From Peptostreptococcus porci (lineage in GTDB: Bacteria > Bacillota > Clostridia > Peptostreptococcales > Peptostreptococcaceae), in contig NZ_VUNE01000004.1 in the NCBI RefSeq assembly GCF_009695815.1, positions 186,001 to 250,000 of the forward strand: a stretch of 64,000 nt of DNA, written 5' to 3'. Position 1 is the stretch's first letter. Every line of letters starts with the position of its first letter. Below the pieces are notes generated by a model. That model saw only the letters and a list, made by a program, of their open reading frames with translations. It was not told where the DNA came from and did no database searches. Position numbers and translations under genes: made by a program. This document shows, in pieces, positions 17,530 through 25,528 of the stretch.

Positions 17530-18402
17530 TCATTTCATTAATAATTTAATAATATTTGTATAATCTCTATCTTCGTGCTTGTTTTTTGCAATTTCTACTA
17601 ATTCCAGACTTAACAGCCTATAAATATCAGTTATGTCTTTATGCTTGATATCACCATCGTCTATAGCCATTAGGTGATTTTCAATTGTAGTAAAATCATT
17701 TCTTTCTACTGGTCCGGTCAATGCTTTTATCGGCCCATTTTTTACAAAATTTTCGACATTCAACCCTGCCAGATTAGCCAATACATCAAAGGATTCACTT
17801 TCGTCAAAGCCACATTCCTCCAGCAATTTCAATGAAATGTTTCCCAATGCCAAAAATAAATTACTGACAAAAACAGATGACAAATGATATTTTATCTTAT
17901 CATCTGGTCGAATAATTTTATATCTGTTGCCTTTTTTTACTAGTATATTTTTAAATATATCGATAAATTCTCTATCTCCCTCTAGTGAGAAAAAAGCTTT
18001 TTCCAAATCCCTGTATGAGCTATTAATGTCATTAATAGCCAAAGCTGGATGAACAGAGCCTTTATATATTTTTTCTGATGGTGCATCGGTAAATATTTTA
18101 GATGATAGTGAACCACTACAATGACATATTACTTTGTTTTCAAGATTATAGCTTTTTAGTTGTCGCCAAACGTTTTTAATTTCTCCATCCGGCGTCGCAA
18201 TTATCAAAAAATTACTATCCTTTACAATAGATTCCAAATTATTATAACTTATTGAGTTGGTAAATCTCGAAGCGAAATCAGCACTTTTAGTTGTCTTGCT
18301 GTAGTATCCATTTAAGCTAAAGCCGACCAAAGAACTATCAAACAGGTATTTCCCTAGTGAAACACCGACCTTTCCAGCTCCAATTATACCTATTTTTACC
18401 AT
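17530..18402 (-). CDS. panG: Rossmann/DUF2520 protein, probable ketopantoate reductase PanG
   Basis: A 290-residue protein with an N-terminal NAD(P)-binding fold (GIIGAGKVGVSLG, residues about 5-17) and a C-terminal helical DUF2520 domain. No panE is present, but this gene leads panB and panC. Proteins of this kind in Francisella, Enterococcus and Clostridioides were described as PanG, an alternative ketopantoate reductase; family and operon context support that here. I start at 18402 (ATG, with AGGAGGT 7 bases upstream) rather than at an in-frame GTG inside the ribosome site. Confidence 0.78.
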   Translation of the reverse strand: MVKIGIIGAGKVGVSLGKYLFDSSLVGFSLNGYYSKTTKSADFASRFTNSISYNNLESIVKDSNFLIIATPDGEIKNVWRQLKSYNLENKVICHCSGSLSSKIFTDAPSEKIYKGSVHPALAINDINSSYRDLEKAFFSLEGDREFIDIFKNILVKKGNRYKIIRPDDKIKYHLSSVFVSNLFLALGNISLKLLEECGFDESESFDVLANLAGLNVENFVKNGPIKALTGPVERNDFTTIENHLMAIDDGDIKHKDITDIYRLLSLELVEIAKNKHEDRDYTNIIKLLMK

Positions 18403-18543
18403 AGTTATCACCTCCTAATTGAGTGTAATACTATTATCACAAAAACAAAATAAAATAAATGTGTAGTTTCTTAATGTCGAATACCACCATAATTTCAATT
18501 TAACATAATTTTGTATAATTTTCAATAATAAATTGACGCAAAA

Positions 18544-18566
18544 AAAGAGCCTGTTCAAAGCTCTTT
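18544..18566 (-). terminator. Intrinsic terminator for the TIM-barrel gene
   Basis: AAAGAGC (18544-18550) pairs with GCTCTTT (18560-18566); read on the minus strand it is followed by six T. It lies about 55 bases beyond the stop at 18622 and before the promoter region of the pan operon. Confidence 0.75.
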
Positions 18567-18621
18567 CATATTTTTATATTTTTACACTTCTGCATTTTTT
18601 ATAGCTTAAAAATCATTATTG

Positions 18622-19302
18622 CTACTTTAAGCTTTCTCTGTATCCTATCATTACGGTTCTGAAAAGATCTTGTATGCTAGGTGGAGTATAGGTTATAGCA
18701 TTTGCACCTGCTTTTATAGTTTCAACTATTGTATCTGGATCTCCACCACCAGTGGCGATAATAGGTATTTCATCGTCAATTTCTCTAATCTTTCTAATTA
18801 TTGCCGGCGTATCCTTTCCGCCAGCGACATTCAAAATTGCTGCACCAGCATTAATCCTTGCGTTTATATCTGTATCTTCACTGATAACAGTAACGATTGT
18901 TGGAATATCGATTGCCTCAGAAACAACCTTTAAATTTAAGTTTGAAATAGGAGCATTTAATACGACTCCCCATGCACCTTGGCATTCTACATCCTTTGCC
19001 AAAGAAATGGTTCTAAGCCCCTTCGTTGTACCTCCACCAACTCCACAAAATACCGGCATTGATGAGTGCTTAATTATGGCATCACTAATAGATTGCTGTG
19101 GCGTAAATGGATAAACTGCAAAAACAGCATCTGCATCACAATTTTTGATAATTGCCAAATCAGTTGTAAAAACCAAGCTTTTGATTCTTTTGCCATGAAC
19201 AACTATCCCACTAGCCATCTGAACTTCTTTTGGTACTCTTAAAATATTATATCTCAGTTTACCATTTATTTCTCTAACTTCCTTAATACTTCCTGCATTC
19301 AT
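18622..19302 (-). CDS. Phosphate-binding TIM-barrel protein of unknown function
   Basis: A 226-residue (beta/alpha)8-type protein related in pattern to IMP dehydrogenase/nitronate monooxygenase barrels. Glycine loops CGVGGGTTKG, GAAILNVAGGKD and IIATGGGDPDTI, plus a final GANAITYTPP, look like phosphate or flavin-phosphate binding turns. Close relatives in Clostridia are usually labelled only hydrolase or barrel protein. I use the ATG at 19302, with GGGAG upstream; an in-frame TTG three codons earlier is less likely. It is a single-gene unit. Confidence 0.65.
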   Translation of the reverse strand: MNAGSIKEVREINGKLRYNILRVPKEVQMASGIVVHGKRIKSLVFTTDLAIIKNCDADAVFAVYPFTPQQSISDAIIKHSSMPVFCGVGGGTTKGLRTISLAKDVECQGAWGVVLNAPISNLNLKVVSEAIDIPTIVTVISEDTDINARINAGAAILNVAGGKDTPAIIRKIREIDDEIPIIATGGGDPDTIVETIKAGANAITYTPPSIQDLFRTVMIGYRESLK

Positions 19303-19425
19303 AATAATCAATCTCCCTAATTTAAAATAAAAATAAATAATCTCTTTTATAACTTTAAATTTTAATAATTATCTATACTTTCTTACGCTTTAACTATTTT
19401 TTTTAAGTTAATATATATAATATAA

Positions 19426-19466
19426 AAAAAATCCTAACATTTCAATAGTAATGTTTAGGATTTTTT
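19426..19466 (-). terminator. Terminator downstream of jag
   Basis: An A-rich arm ending AATCCTAACATT (to 19442) pairs with AATGTTTAGGATT (from 19450) with one mismatch. A and T runs on both sides allow termination on either strand. It closes the rpmH-to-jag operon. Confidence 0.7.
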
Positions 19467-19483
19467 TATAAATTAATATTTTT

Positions 19484-20245
19484 TTATCTCTTATATTCTA
19501 TTACAACTCTTCTATATGGATCTGTACCCTCACTGTAAGTTATTACAAATCTATCATTCTGTAAAGCAGAATGAACAATTCTTCTTTCGTAAGGATTCAT
19601 ATAATCAAGCTTCTTAGTTCTCTTTGTTCTAGCAACTTCTCTAGCTGCCTTATAGCAATATCTCTTTAGAGATTCTTCTCTTTTGCTCCTATAGTTTTCA
19701 ATATCGACAAAAACTCTAGTGTGAGAATTTTTATTTACCTTGCTCAAAGCAAGACCTGTTAAAAACTGAATTGCATCTAGTGTATCTCCTCTTCTACCGA
19801 TAAGACAGCTAGCTTCGTCGCCAGTTATCTTGACCTTTAGAAGATCTTTCTCAACACTGACATTCACATCAGCATTTACATCGGCATTTTTTAACAATTC
19901 TTCTATGAAGCCTCTCGCTGTTTCTATTTCATCTTCTACTGTTATGTTTACCTTGCTCTCTGTAGAAACTTCATTAGATACTTCTATTTTTTTATCATTT
20001 ATTTCTTCATCATTTTCAACTTTATCTTCTTTTACACTATCTTCAATACATTCGAATATATCTACTTCTTCCAACAAATTGTAAAATAGCTCAAATACTC
20101 CGTCCTTTGCACCTATTCCTAAAAAACCTTTGCTAGGTTTTTCTTTAACTGTTATCTGAATACTTGCTTTATCTGCCTTTGTAGATTTAAGTAGTTGTTC
20201 AACAGCTTCATCTGAACTTCTCGCATATAAAACTTTTGATTCCAC
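19484..20245 (-). CDS. jag: RNA-binding protein Jag/KhpB
   Basis: A 253-residue protein with the three Jag parts: an N-terminal Jag_N domain (residues 1-55, with KGFLGIGAKDGVFEL), an acidic linker (65-105), a KH domain (about 108-185, with the GRRGDTLDAIQ loop) and a C-terminal R3H domain (about 190-253, with YERRIVHSAL and a final RRVVIEY). It binds RNA and, with KhpA, affects cell elongation in studied Firmicutes. The start is GTG after GGAGG. It follows yidC by 19 bases. Confidence 0.95.
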   Translation of the reverse strand: MESKVLYARSSDEAVEQLLKSTKADKASIQITVKEKPSKGFLGIGAKDGVFELFYNLLEEVDIFECIEDSVKEDKVENDEEINDKKIEVSNEVSTESKVNITVEDEIETARGFIEELLKNADVNADVNVSVEKDLLKVKITGDEASCLIGRRGDTLDAIQFLTGLALSKVNKNSHTRVFVDIENYRSKREESLKRYCYKAAREVARTKRTKKLDYMNPYERRIVHSALQNDRFVITYSEGTDPYRRVVIEYKR

Positions 20246-20264
20246 TATACAACCTCCTACTTTA

Positions 20265-20963
20265 CTATTTCTTTACTTTTGTATACTTTCCAGAAGACTT
20301 TGATTTTTCTTCTTCCAGCTTCGCCTTTAAAGGTTTTGTGATTACATAATACTGTAAAACAGCGAATACATTGCTCACTGTCCAATAAAGAGTAAGGGCT
20401 GCTGGGAAAGTGAATCCCCAAATTAATGAAAGTGCCGGCATCATATATGTCAAGCTCTTCATAGCACCCTGCATCTGATCTTTTGGAGTCATGCTTATCT
20501 GCATAAAATAAGCACTTATACCTGATAAAACTGCCAACACATAGTCAGGCTTTATCAGTGATTTAATCCATAAGAAATTTCCATTTGCTGATAAAAATGT
20601 AGCATTATCTACAAACACACCATACTTCATCGGATCTCTAAACACATAGAAAAGAGCGAATAATATAGGCATCTGTATCAACATCGGTAGACACCCTGCC
20701 AAAGGGTTAAACCCTGATTCTTTATACAATTTAGTAATTTCTTCATTCTGTTTTTCAGGCTTATTCTTGTACTTTTCCTGAATTTCTTTAATTTTTGGAT
20801 TGATTTCAGACATTGCAAAGGTAGACTTAGTCTGCTTTACAGTCAAAGGAGTCAGCAATGCCTTTACGATAATAGTAAACACAATTATAGCCAAACCATA
20901 GTTTCCTATTAAACCGTAAATATTTTTTAAAACCATTCCAAAGAATTCTGCAATAAAACTCAT
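20265..20963 (-). CDS. yidC: Membrane protein insertase YidC
   Basis: A 232-residue Oxa1/YidC/Alb3 insertase of the short Gram-positive type. It has five predicted membrane segments, the conserved KALLTPLTVKQTKS stretch with a basic residue after TM1, the cytosolic loop KIKEIQEKYKNK, and a GCLPMLIQMPILFALFYVF segment. Unlike many Gram-positive YidC proteins the N-terminus (MSFIAEFFGMVLKNIYG) shows no obvious lipobox. AGGAGG precedes the ATG. It inserts membrane proteins with or without SecYEG. Confidence 0.95.
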   Translation of the reverse strand: MSFIAEFFGMVLKNIYGLIGNYGLAIIVFTIIVKALLTPLTVKQTKSTFAMSEINPKIKEIQEKYKNKPEKQNEEITKLYKESGFNPLAGCLPMLIQMPILFALFYVFRDPMKYGVFVDNATFLSANGNFLWIKSLIKPDYVLAVLSGISAYFMQISMTPKDQMQGAMKSLTYMMPALSLIWGFTFPAALTLYWTVSNVFAVLQYYVITKPLKAKLEEEKSKSSGKYTKVKK

Positions 20964-21006
20964 TAATACCTCCTAAATACATATTCCAACTTTTGGAACA
21001 AACTTT

Positions 21007-21246
21007 CTACTTCAAAGGGTCGTAACCACCTGGGTGAAAAGGGTGACACTTAGAAATTCTCTTTATAGTCAACCACAGTCCCTTTAGAAAGCCATACTTC
21101 TTGAATGCTTGGATAGAATATTGAGAACAAGTGGGGTAAAATCTACAGCTTGGACCTTTTAATGGAGAAATAAATTTCTGATAATATTCTATTAGAAATA
21201 TACAAACTCTCACAGAAAAATCACTTATTTTTTTTATTACTTTCAT
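21007..21246 (-). CDS. yidD: Membrane protein insertion efficiency factor YidD
   Basis: A 79-residue YidD with the hallmark [27 protein letters not shown] block and [10 protein letters not shown] end. I start at 21246 (MKVIKKISD) because GGTGG lies just upstream; a start four codons earlier has none. It overlaps the last 26 bases of rnpA, the usual coupled arrangement in rnpA-yidD-yidC. Confidence 0.95.
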   Translation of the reverse strand: MKVIKKISDFSVRVCIFLIEYYQKFISPLKGPSCRFYPTCSQYSIQAFKKYGFLKGLWLTIKRISKCHPFHPGGYDPLK

Positions 21247-21604
21247 TTGTACCACCATCTTTTTTTATAACATTCGCTTTTTTTGTTATATACTTTATTG
21301 ACTTTTCAATAGCTTTATAATCTGAATTTGAGCTGTTTACTCTGGCAATAAAAACAATATCATATCCTCGTTTGATTTTTGAATCTATCTTCAAACGATA
21401 TGATTCCTTTATGTACCTTCTTATTCTATTTCTAACGTTGGCTTTTCCAACTTTTTTTGAAATAGATATACCTATTCTAGATTTTCCCACATTGTTATTC
21501 ATATAATATATTACCAAATTTCTATCCGCAAAAGACTTACCCTTTTGGTAAATCCTTCTAAAATCGGAATCTTTTTTAATTCCATCGGTGTTATTAAATT
21601 TCAT
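21221..21604 (-). CDS. rnpA: Ribonuclease P protein component
   Basis: A 127-residue RnpA, the protein subunit that helps the RNase P RNA remove tRNA 5' leaders. The RNR signature region reads [21 protein letters not shown]; an [11 protein letters not shown] helix opens the protein. The start at 21604 has GGAGG 7 bases upstream; longer upstream frames run into the terminator hairpin before the gene. The C-terminal tail is lysine-rich and overlaps yidD. Confidence 0.95.
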   Translation of the reverse strand: MKFNNTDGIKKDSDFRRIYQKGKSFADRNLVIYYMNNNVGKSRIGISISKKVGKANVRNRIRRYIKESYRLKIDSKIKRGYDIVFIARVNSSNSDYKAIEKSIKYITKKANVIKKDGGTNESNKKNK

Positions 21605-21634
21605 CAATAACCTCCATTTCTTAATGATCATTAT

Positions 21635-21658
21635 AAAAAAAACCACTTAAAAAAGTGG
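21635..21658 (-). terminator. Terminator/attenuator between rpmH and rnpA
   Basis: CCACTT (21643-21648) pairs with AAGTGG (21653-21658) around a 4-base loop; on the minus strand it is followed by eight T. It should lower transcription of rnpA relative to rpmH. Confidence 0.75.
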
Positions 21659-21691
21659 CATTTTATTATCATTAATTTAGAACAAAACTGA

Positions 21692-21826
21692 CTAGTGAGT
21701 TAATCTGTTTCTTCCCTTAGCTCTTCTTCTCTTTAAAACATTTCTCCCGTTAGAAGTTTTCATTCTTTTTCTGAAGCCATGTTCTCTTTTTCTTTGTCTT
21801 TTCTTTGGCTGATAAGTTCTCTTCAT
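21692..21826 (-). CDS. rpmH: 50S ribosomal protein L34
   Basis: A 44-residue L34, almost invariant in bacteria: [19 protein letters not shown] at the start and a basic end [18 protein letters not shown] lies 9 bases upstream. It is divergent from dnaA across the origin, the standard arrangement. Confidence 0.98.
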   Translation of the reverse strand: MKRTYQPKKRQRKREHGFRKRMKTSNGRNVLKRRRAKGRNRLTH

Positions 21827-21988
21827 ACTTGAACACTCCTTTCCATAAACGTAATTGTAAACATAACAATATAATTATAATTATTTTTATAGTAAAAGTC
21901 AATTGTTTTTTGTATATAAACTACATGAAAACTGCATATTTTTAATAAAATATCCATTCCAAATACATAAAAAAAAATTTAAAAAAAG

Positions 21989-22236
21989 TTATCAACAATA
22001 TACGGAAATAAAAATAGAATATTTATCCACAGTAACACAATATGTTGATAATATAAAAATATATCACAAAGTTATCCACAAAATGTGAATAACTTTGTGG
22101 ACAAAAAAGTTTTTTATAGTTGTATAATATATCTATAAAGTTAATACTATAGCAATTATAACGGATATTAAAAGTTGTTTTTTTGTGGTCAAATTACTGG
22201 TGACTTATATACAATTTTATAAACATTTTTTACACA
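21989..22236. other. oriC, upstream DnaA-box cluster
   Basis: Between rpmH and dnaA (21827-22340, no genes) lies a cluster of DnaA boxes. Perfect TTATCCACA occurs at 22023-22031 and 22072-22080. Variants are TTATCAACA at 21989-21997 and, inverted, at 22043-22051; inverted TTATTCACA at 22084-22092; inverted TTGTCCACA at 22096-22104; and TTTTACACA at 22228-22236. Four boxes lie within 60 bases. The remaining sequence is AT-rich and also holds the rpmH and dnaA promoters. Confidence 0.9.
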
Positions 22237-22340
22237 CTAGTAAAAATAATACTTATTAGTGGATTTTTTAATCCAGTTTTATTAACACAAATCAACAATA
22301 TTATAAACAATTAATAAACAGATAAATCGGAGGATACGGA

Positions 22341-23729
22341 ATGGATGCTAACAAACTTTGGATCTCAGTAAAAAATAAGCTAAAAGGAGAGTTTACAAGT
22401 GTTCACTATGATATATATATTGAACCATGTATTCCTATTGCAATAAACAATAATATTTTTTATATAAAGGGTCAAGACAAAAGAACAAAAGAATTTTATG
22501 AAAAAGAAGAAAGTAAAAAAATCATTTTAGATATTTTTAGCGAGTTAGCAGCTAATATCAGTGATATAATAGTTATTATTGACGAGAAAGATGAACTAGA
22601 AATTATCAATAGTATAAATGGTAAAAATTCTTTGCAAAAACAATCATATAATTCAAGTGGTGATAACTATGATCCAATAAAATTCGTAAATAGCGTTGAA
22701 AAAGCTAATCTAAATCCAAAATACACTTTTGAGACATTTGTAGCTGGTCCAAGCAACAATATTGCAATGGCTGCTTGTCAAAGAGTTGCTAATTACGACA
22801 ATATTTCAAATGATAACCCCCTTTTTCTATATGGTGGGGTTGGTCTTGGAAAAACGCATTTGATGCATGCAATAGGACATAGAATACTTGAAAGAGATCC
22901 GTCAAAGAAAGTTCTATATGTTTCATCAGAAACATATACCAATGAATTTATAACGTCATTGGGACAAAAAAACACAGGCAATTTCAGAGCGAAATACAGA
23001 AATGTTGACATATTAATGGTAGATGATATTCAATTTTTTGCAAAAACAGACTCAGTTCAGGAGGAATTATTCCATACCTTCAACGATCTTCATAATGCTG
23101 GAAAAAAAATAATTCTTTCTAGTGATAGAGTGCCTCAAGATATACCAAAGCTTGAAGAGAGATTAAAGAGTAGATTTGTTTGGGGAATCACAATTGACAT
23201 ACAGCCTCCAGACTATAGTACGAGAATGGCGGTGCTTCAAATGAAATCTGAATCAGAAAATATACAAATACCAAAAGAAGTATTTGAGTACATTGCTGAC
23301 AATGTCAAATCAAATATCAGAGAGCTAGAAGGTGCCTTGAATAAGGTTATTTTGTATGCAGATTTATCTGGAAAAAAAGAAATAGATTTGCAGCTTGCAA
23401 AGGAAGCATTGAAGGACAGTCTGGTTTCTTATACTACAAACGAGGTCAATGTACTTAGAATAAAAGAAACTGTTGCAGATGCATTCAATGTTTCAGTTGA
23501 AGATATCGATTCAAAAAAAAGGGACAAGAAGTATGCTTTCCCAAGACAAATAGCAATGTATATAGCTAGAGAAATTATGGATATTTCACTCCCTTCTATA
23601 GGAGAAGAGTTTGGAAATCGAGACCATTCAACAGTAATTCACGCAATAAAGAAAATTAATGATGAAATAGAAAAAAGCGAAACTACAAAGATAAAAATAG
23701 AGAAAATAAAGTCGGATTTAATAGGGTAG
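22341..23729 (+). CDS. dnaA: Chromosomal replication initiator DnaA
   Basis: A 462-residue DnaA. Domain I (residues 1-80) opens WISVKNKLKGEF; domain II is a short N/S-rich linker; domain III is the AAA+ core with Walker A GGVGLGKTH, Walker B ILMVDDIQFF and the RLKSRFVWG sensor region; domain IV is the DNA-binding helix-turn-helix with FPRQIAMYIAREI and the signature FGNRDHSTVIHAIKKI. It binds the boxes on both sides of its own gene. CGGAGG precedes the ATG. Confidence 0.99.
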   Translation: MDANKLWISVKNKLKGEFTSVHYDIYIEPCIPIAINNNIFYIKGQDKRTKEFYEKEESKKIILDIFSELAANISDIIVIIDEKDELEIINSINGKNSLQKQSYNSSGDNYDPIKFVNSVEKANLNPKYTFETFVAGPSNNIAMAACQRVANYDNISNDNPLFLYGGVGLGKTHLMHAIGHRILERDPSKKVLYVSSETYTNEFITSLGQKNTGNFRAKYRNVDILMVDDIQFFAKTDSVQEELFHTFNDLHNAGKKIILSSDRVPQDIPKLEERLKSRFVWGITIDIQPPDYSTRMAVLQMKSESENIQIPKEVFEYIADNVKSNIRELEGALNKVILYADLSGKKEIDLQLAKEALKDSLVSYTTNEVNVLRIKETVADAFNVSVEDIDSKKRDKKYAFPRQIAMYIAREIMDISLPSIGEEFGNRDHSTVIHAIKKINDEIEKSETTKIKIEKIKSDLIG

Positions 23730-23766
23730 TTACCAACATTTTTTATGTTAATAAGATATTGATTAT

Positions 23767-23967
23767 TGTGGATAAAAAATAATGTAAATTTTATCCACAT
23801 TTTGTACATATGATATCCATATGCTTATCAATATAAAATTAACAATTGAAGCACTGTTGATTTCAATGCTTTGATATGCTTATTAACACAATAAACAGAC
23901 ACTACTACTATTACTACTATATATATTATTTATTTATATATAATATATGAATAAATACTTATCAACA
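23767..23967. other. oriC, downstream DnaA boxes, DnaA-trio and unwinding element
   Basis: The 275-base dnaA-dnaN gap holds perfect DnaA boxes, one inverted at 23767-23775 and one direct at 23791-23799, plus TTATCAACA at 23959-23967. At 23902-23919 the plus strand reads CTA x3, TTA, CTA x2, so the other strand carries the 3'-GAT-5' trinucleotide series known as DnaA-trios. A nearly pure A/T tract follows (23919-23950). This matches the unwinding site next to dnaN in Bacillus. Confidence 0.82.
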
Positions 23968-24004
23968 AAATAATGATAAACATTTAAGAGAAAGGTGGTT
24001 ATAC

Positions 24005-25105
24005 ATGAATATTTTATGTAATCAAAAAAAATTATCACAAGCGATAACAAATGCTCAAAAAGCTATCAATAACAAAACTACAATAGAACTTTTAAGGGGA
24101 ATACTTATAACAGCAAAGGAAGGTAAGCTTATAGTAACAGGCTATGATAGTGAATTGAGTATTGAAACTAATATAGATGCTCAAGTGAATAAGGAAGGAA
24201 GTGTCGTAGTCAATTCAAGGCTTATAGGTGAAATTGTAAGAAAGCTACCAGATACATTTATTTCATTGGAGACTGATGCAGATTGCAATGTTTATATAAA
24301 TTGTATGAATTCAAGATTTAAAATAAAAGGTCTACCAGCAGAAGAATTTCCACAGATTGGTGACATAAATGTTGATAATGAAGTGAAGATAAATCAAATA
24401 GAGATGAGAAACATGATAAAGCAGACTGTTTTTGCAACGGCTATAGAGCCTATGAATCCTACTCTTGCAGGTGAATTATTTGAACTAAGAGATAATAATC
24501 TTAGTCTGGTTGCACTTGATGGGTATAGATTGGCTGTGAGAAAATCTGAAATAAAAGATGGTGTAGATACTGATATCAGTGCAATTATACCTGGTATTAC
24601 ACTAAATCATCTTAACAGCCTATTGACAGATGATGGAGAAATTTGTGTAGGGTTCGACAGCAAAAACATTATTTTCAAATTGAAGGATACAAAAATTATC
24701 GCAAGATTGATTGAGGGTAACTTCACAAAATATGATAGTTTGCTACCAAAGGACCATATGACGAAAATAAAGGTGGAAACTAGAAAGCTTCAGGAGTCAA
24801 TTGAGAGAGCTTCATTGTTGTTTACGTCTCCGAAAAATAACCTGATAAAGATATCAATAATGAAGGACATGATAGCAATCACATCCAACAATGAAAATGG
24901 AAATGCCTATGAAGAGTTAGACGTTGAATTTGAAGGTAATGAGCTTGAAATAGCATTTAATTCAAGATATTTCCTTGATGGTATAAAAAATATAGATAGT
25001 GAATACATCAGCATAGAATTTGGAGGAGAAGTAAATCCAGCCGTAATTAAGCCTATAGATGGACCTGAATATATTTATTTGATTCTTCCAGTTAGATTCA
25101 GTTAG
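24005..25105 (+). CDS. dnaN: DNA polymerase III beta sliding clamp
   Basis: A 366-residue clamp made of three similar domains; it tethers replicative polymerase to DNA. Recognisable stretches are MNILCNQKKLSQAITNAQKA, FKIKGLPAEEFPQI, LDGYRLAVRKSE and the C-terminal YIYLILPVRFS. AAAGGTGG precedes the ATG. It is second in the conserved dnaA-dnaN-yaaA-recF-gyrB-gyrA series. Confidence 0.98.
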   Translation: MNILCNQKKLSQAITNAQKAINNKTTIELLRGILITAKEGKLIVTGYDSELSIETNIDAQVNKEGSVVVNSRLIGEIVRKLPDTFISLETDADCNVYINCMNSRFKIKGLPAEEFPQIGDINVDNEVKINQIEMRNMIKQTVFATAIEPMNPTLAGELFELRDNNLSLVALDGYRLAVRKSEIKDGVDTDISAIIPGITLNHLNSLLTDDGEICVGFDSKNIIFKLKDTKIIARLIEGNFTKYDSLLPKDHMTKIKVETRKLQESIERASLLFTSPKNNLIKISIMKDMIAITSNNENGNAYEELDVEFEGNELEIAFNSRYFLDGIKNIDSEYISIEFGGEVNPAVIKPIDGPEYIYLILPVRFS

Positions 25106-25118
25106 AAAAAGTGATTTT

Positions 25119-25163
25119 GGACTGTTGCACGATAAATATCTTGTGTAACAGTCCTTAATATTT
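25119..25163 (+). terminator. Terminator after dnaN
   Basis: A 12-bp stem GGACTGTTGCAC (25119-25130) with GTGTAACAGTCC (25143-25154), one G-U pair, followed by TTAATATTTTG. It separates dnaN from the yaaA-recF-gyrBA transcript. Confidence 0.75.
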
Positions 25164-25224
25164 TGTTCTATAGCCTATTTTTGAACATTATTGAAGTTTG
25201 TTATTACCAAGTGTTGGTTATTTA

Positions 25225-25233
25225 TGATATAAT
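25225..25233 (+). promoter_or_regulatory. Extended -10 element upstream of yaaA
   Basis: TGATATAAT (TG at 25225, TATAAT at 25228-25233) lies 57 bases before yaaA, after the dnaN terminator. No good -35 is visible at the right distance, as is common for extended -10 promoters. Confidence 0.45.
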
Positions 25234-25289
25234 AGAGTAGTCGAATTATGCAACTAACAAAAATTTGTATTAGATAGCGGGGGTACGAA

Positions 25290-25496
25290 ATGAAAAATAT
25301 TAAAATAAAGACTGATTTTATAAAGTTAGATCAATTTTTAAAGTTGGCTGATGTCGTAATGTCAGGTGGAGAAGCAAAAGTTTTAATACTTAGTGAAGAT
25401 GTTATTGTAAATGGAGAAATATGTACCCAAAGAGGCAGGAAAATAAAAAAAGGCGACATTGTAAAAGTAAATGATATGAGTTTTTTAGTTGAGTAA
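25290..25496 (+). CDS. yaaA: S4-domain protein YaaA
   Basis: A 68-residue S4 RNA-binding protein: FIKLDQFLKLADVVMSGGEAK leads into VIVNGEICTQRGRKIKKGDIV, the S4 hairpin. It lies between dnaN and recF in many Firmicutes and is thought to act in ribosome maturation. A G-rich ribosome site (GCGGGGG) precedes the ATG. Confidence 0.93.
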   Translation: MKNIKIKTDFIKLDQFLKLADVVMSGGEAKVLILSEDVIVNGEICTQRGRKIKKGDIVKVNDMSFLVE

Positions 25497-25528
25497 CTAC
25501 AATACTATTTTAAAAAGTAGGTGTTATA

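Noticed and set aside
18752..19114. Plus-strand frame of 120 codons
   Set aside because: Antisense shadow of the TIM-barrel gene, without start signals.
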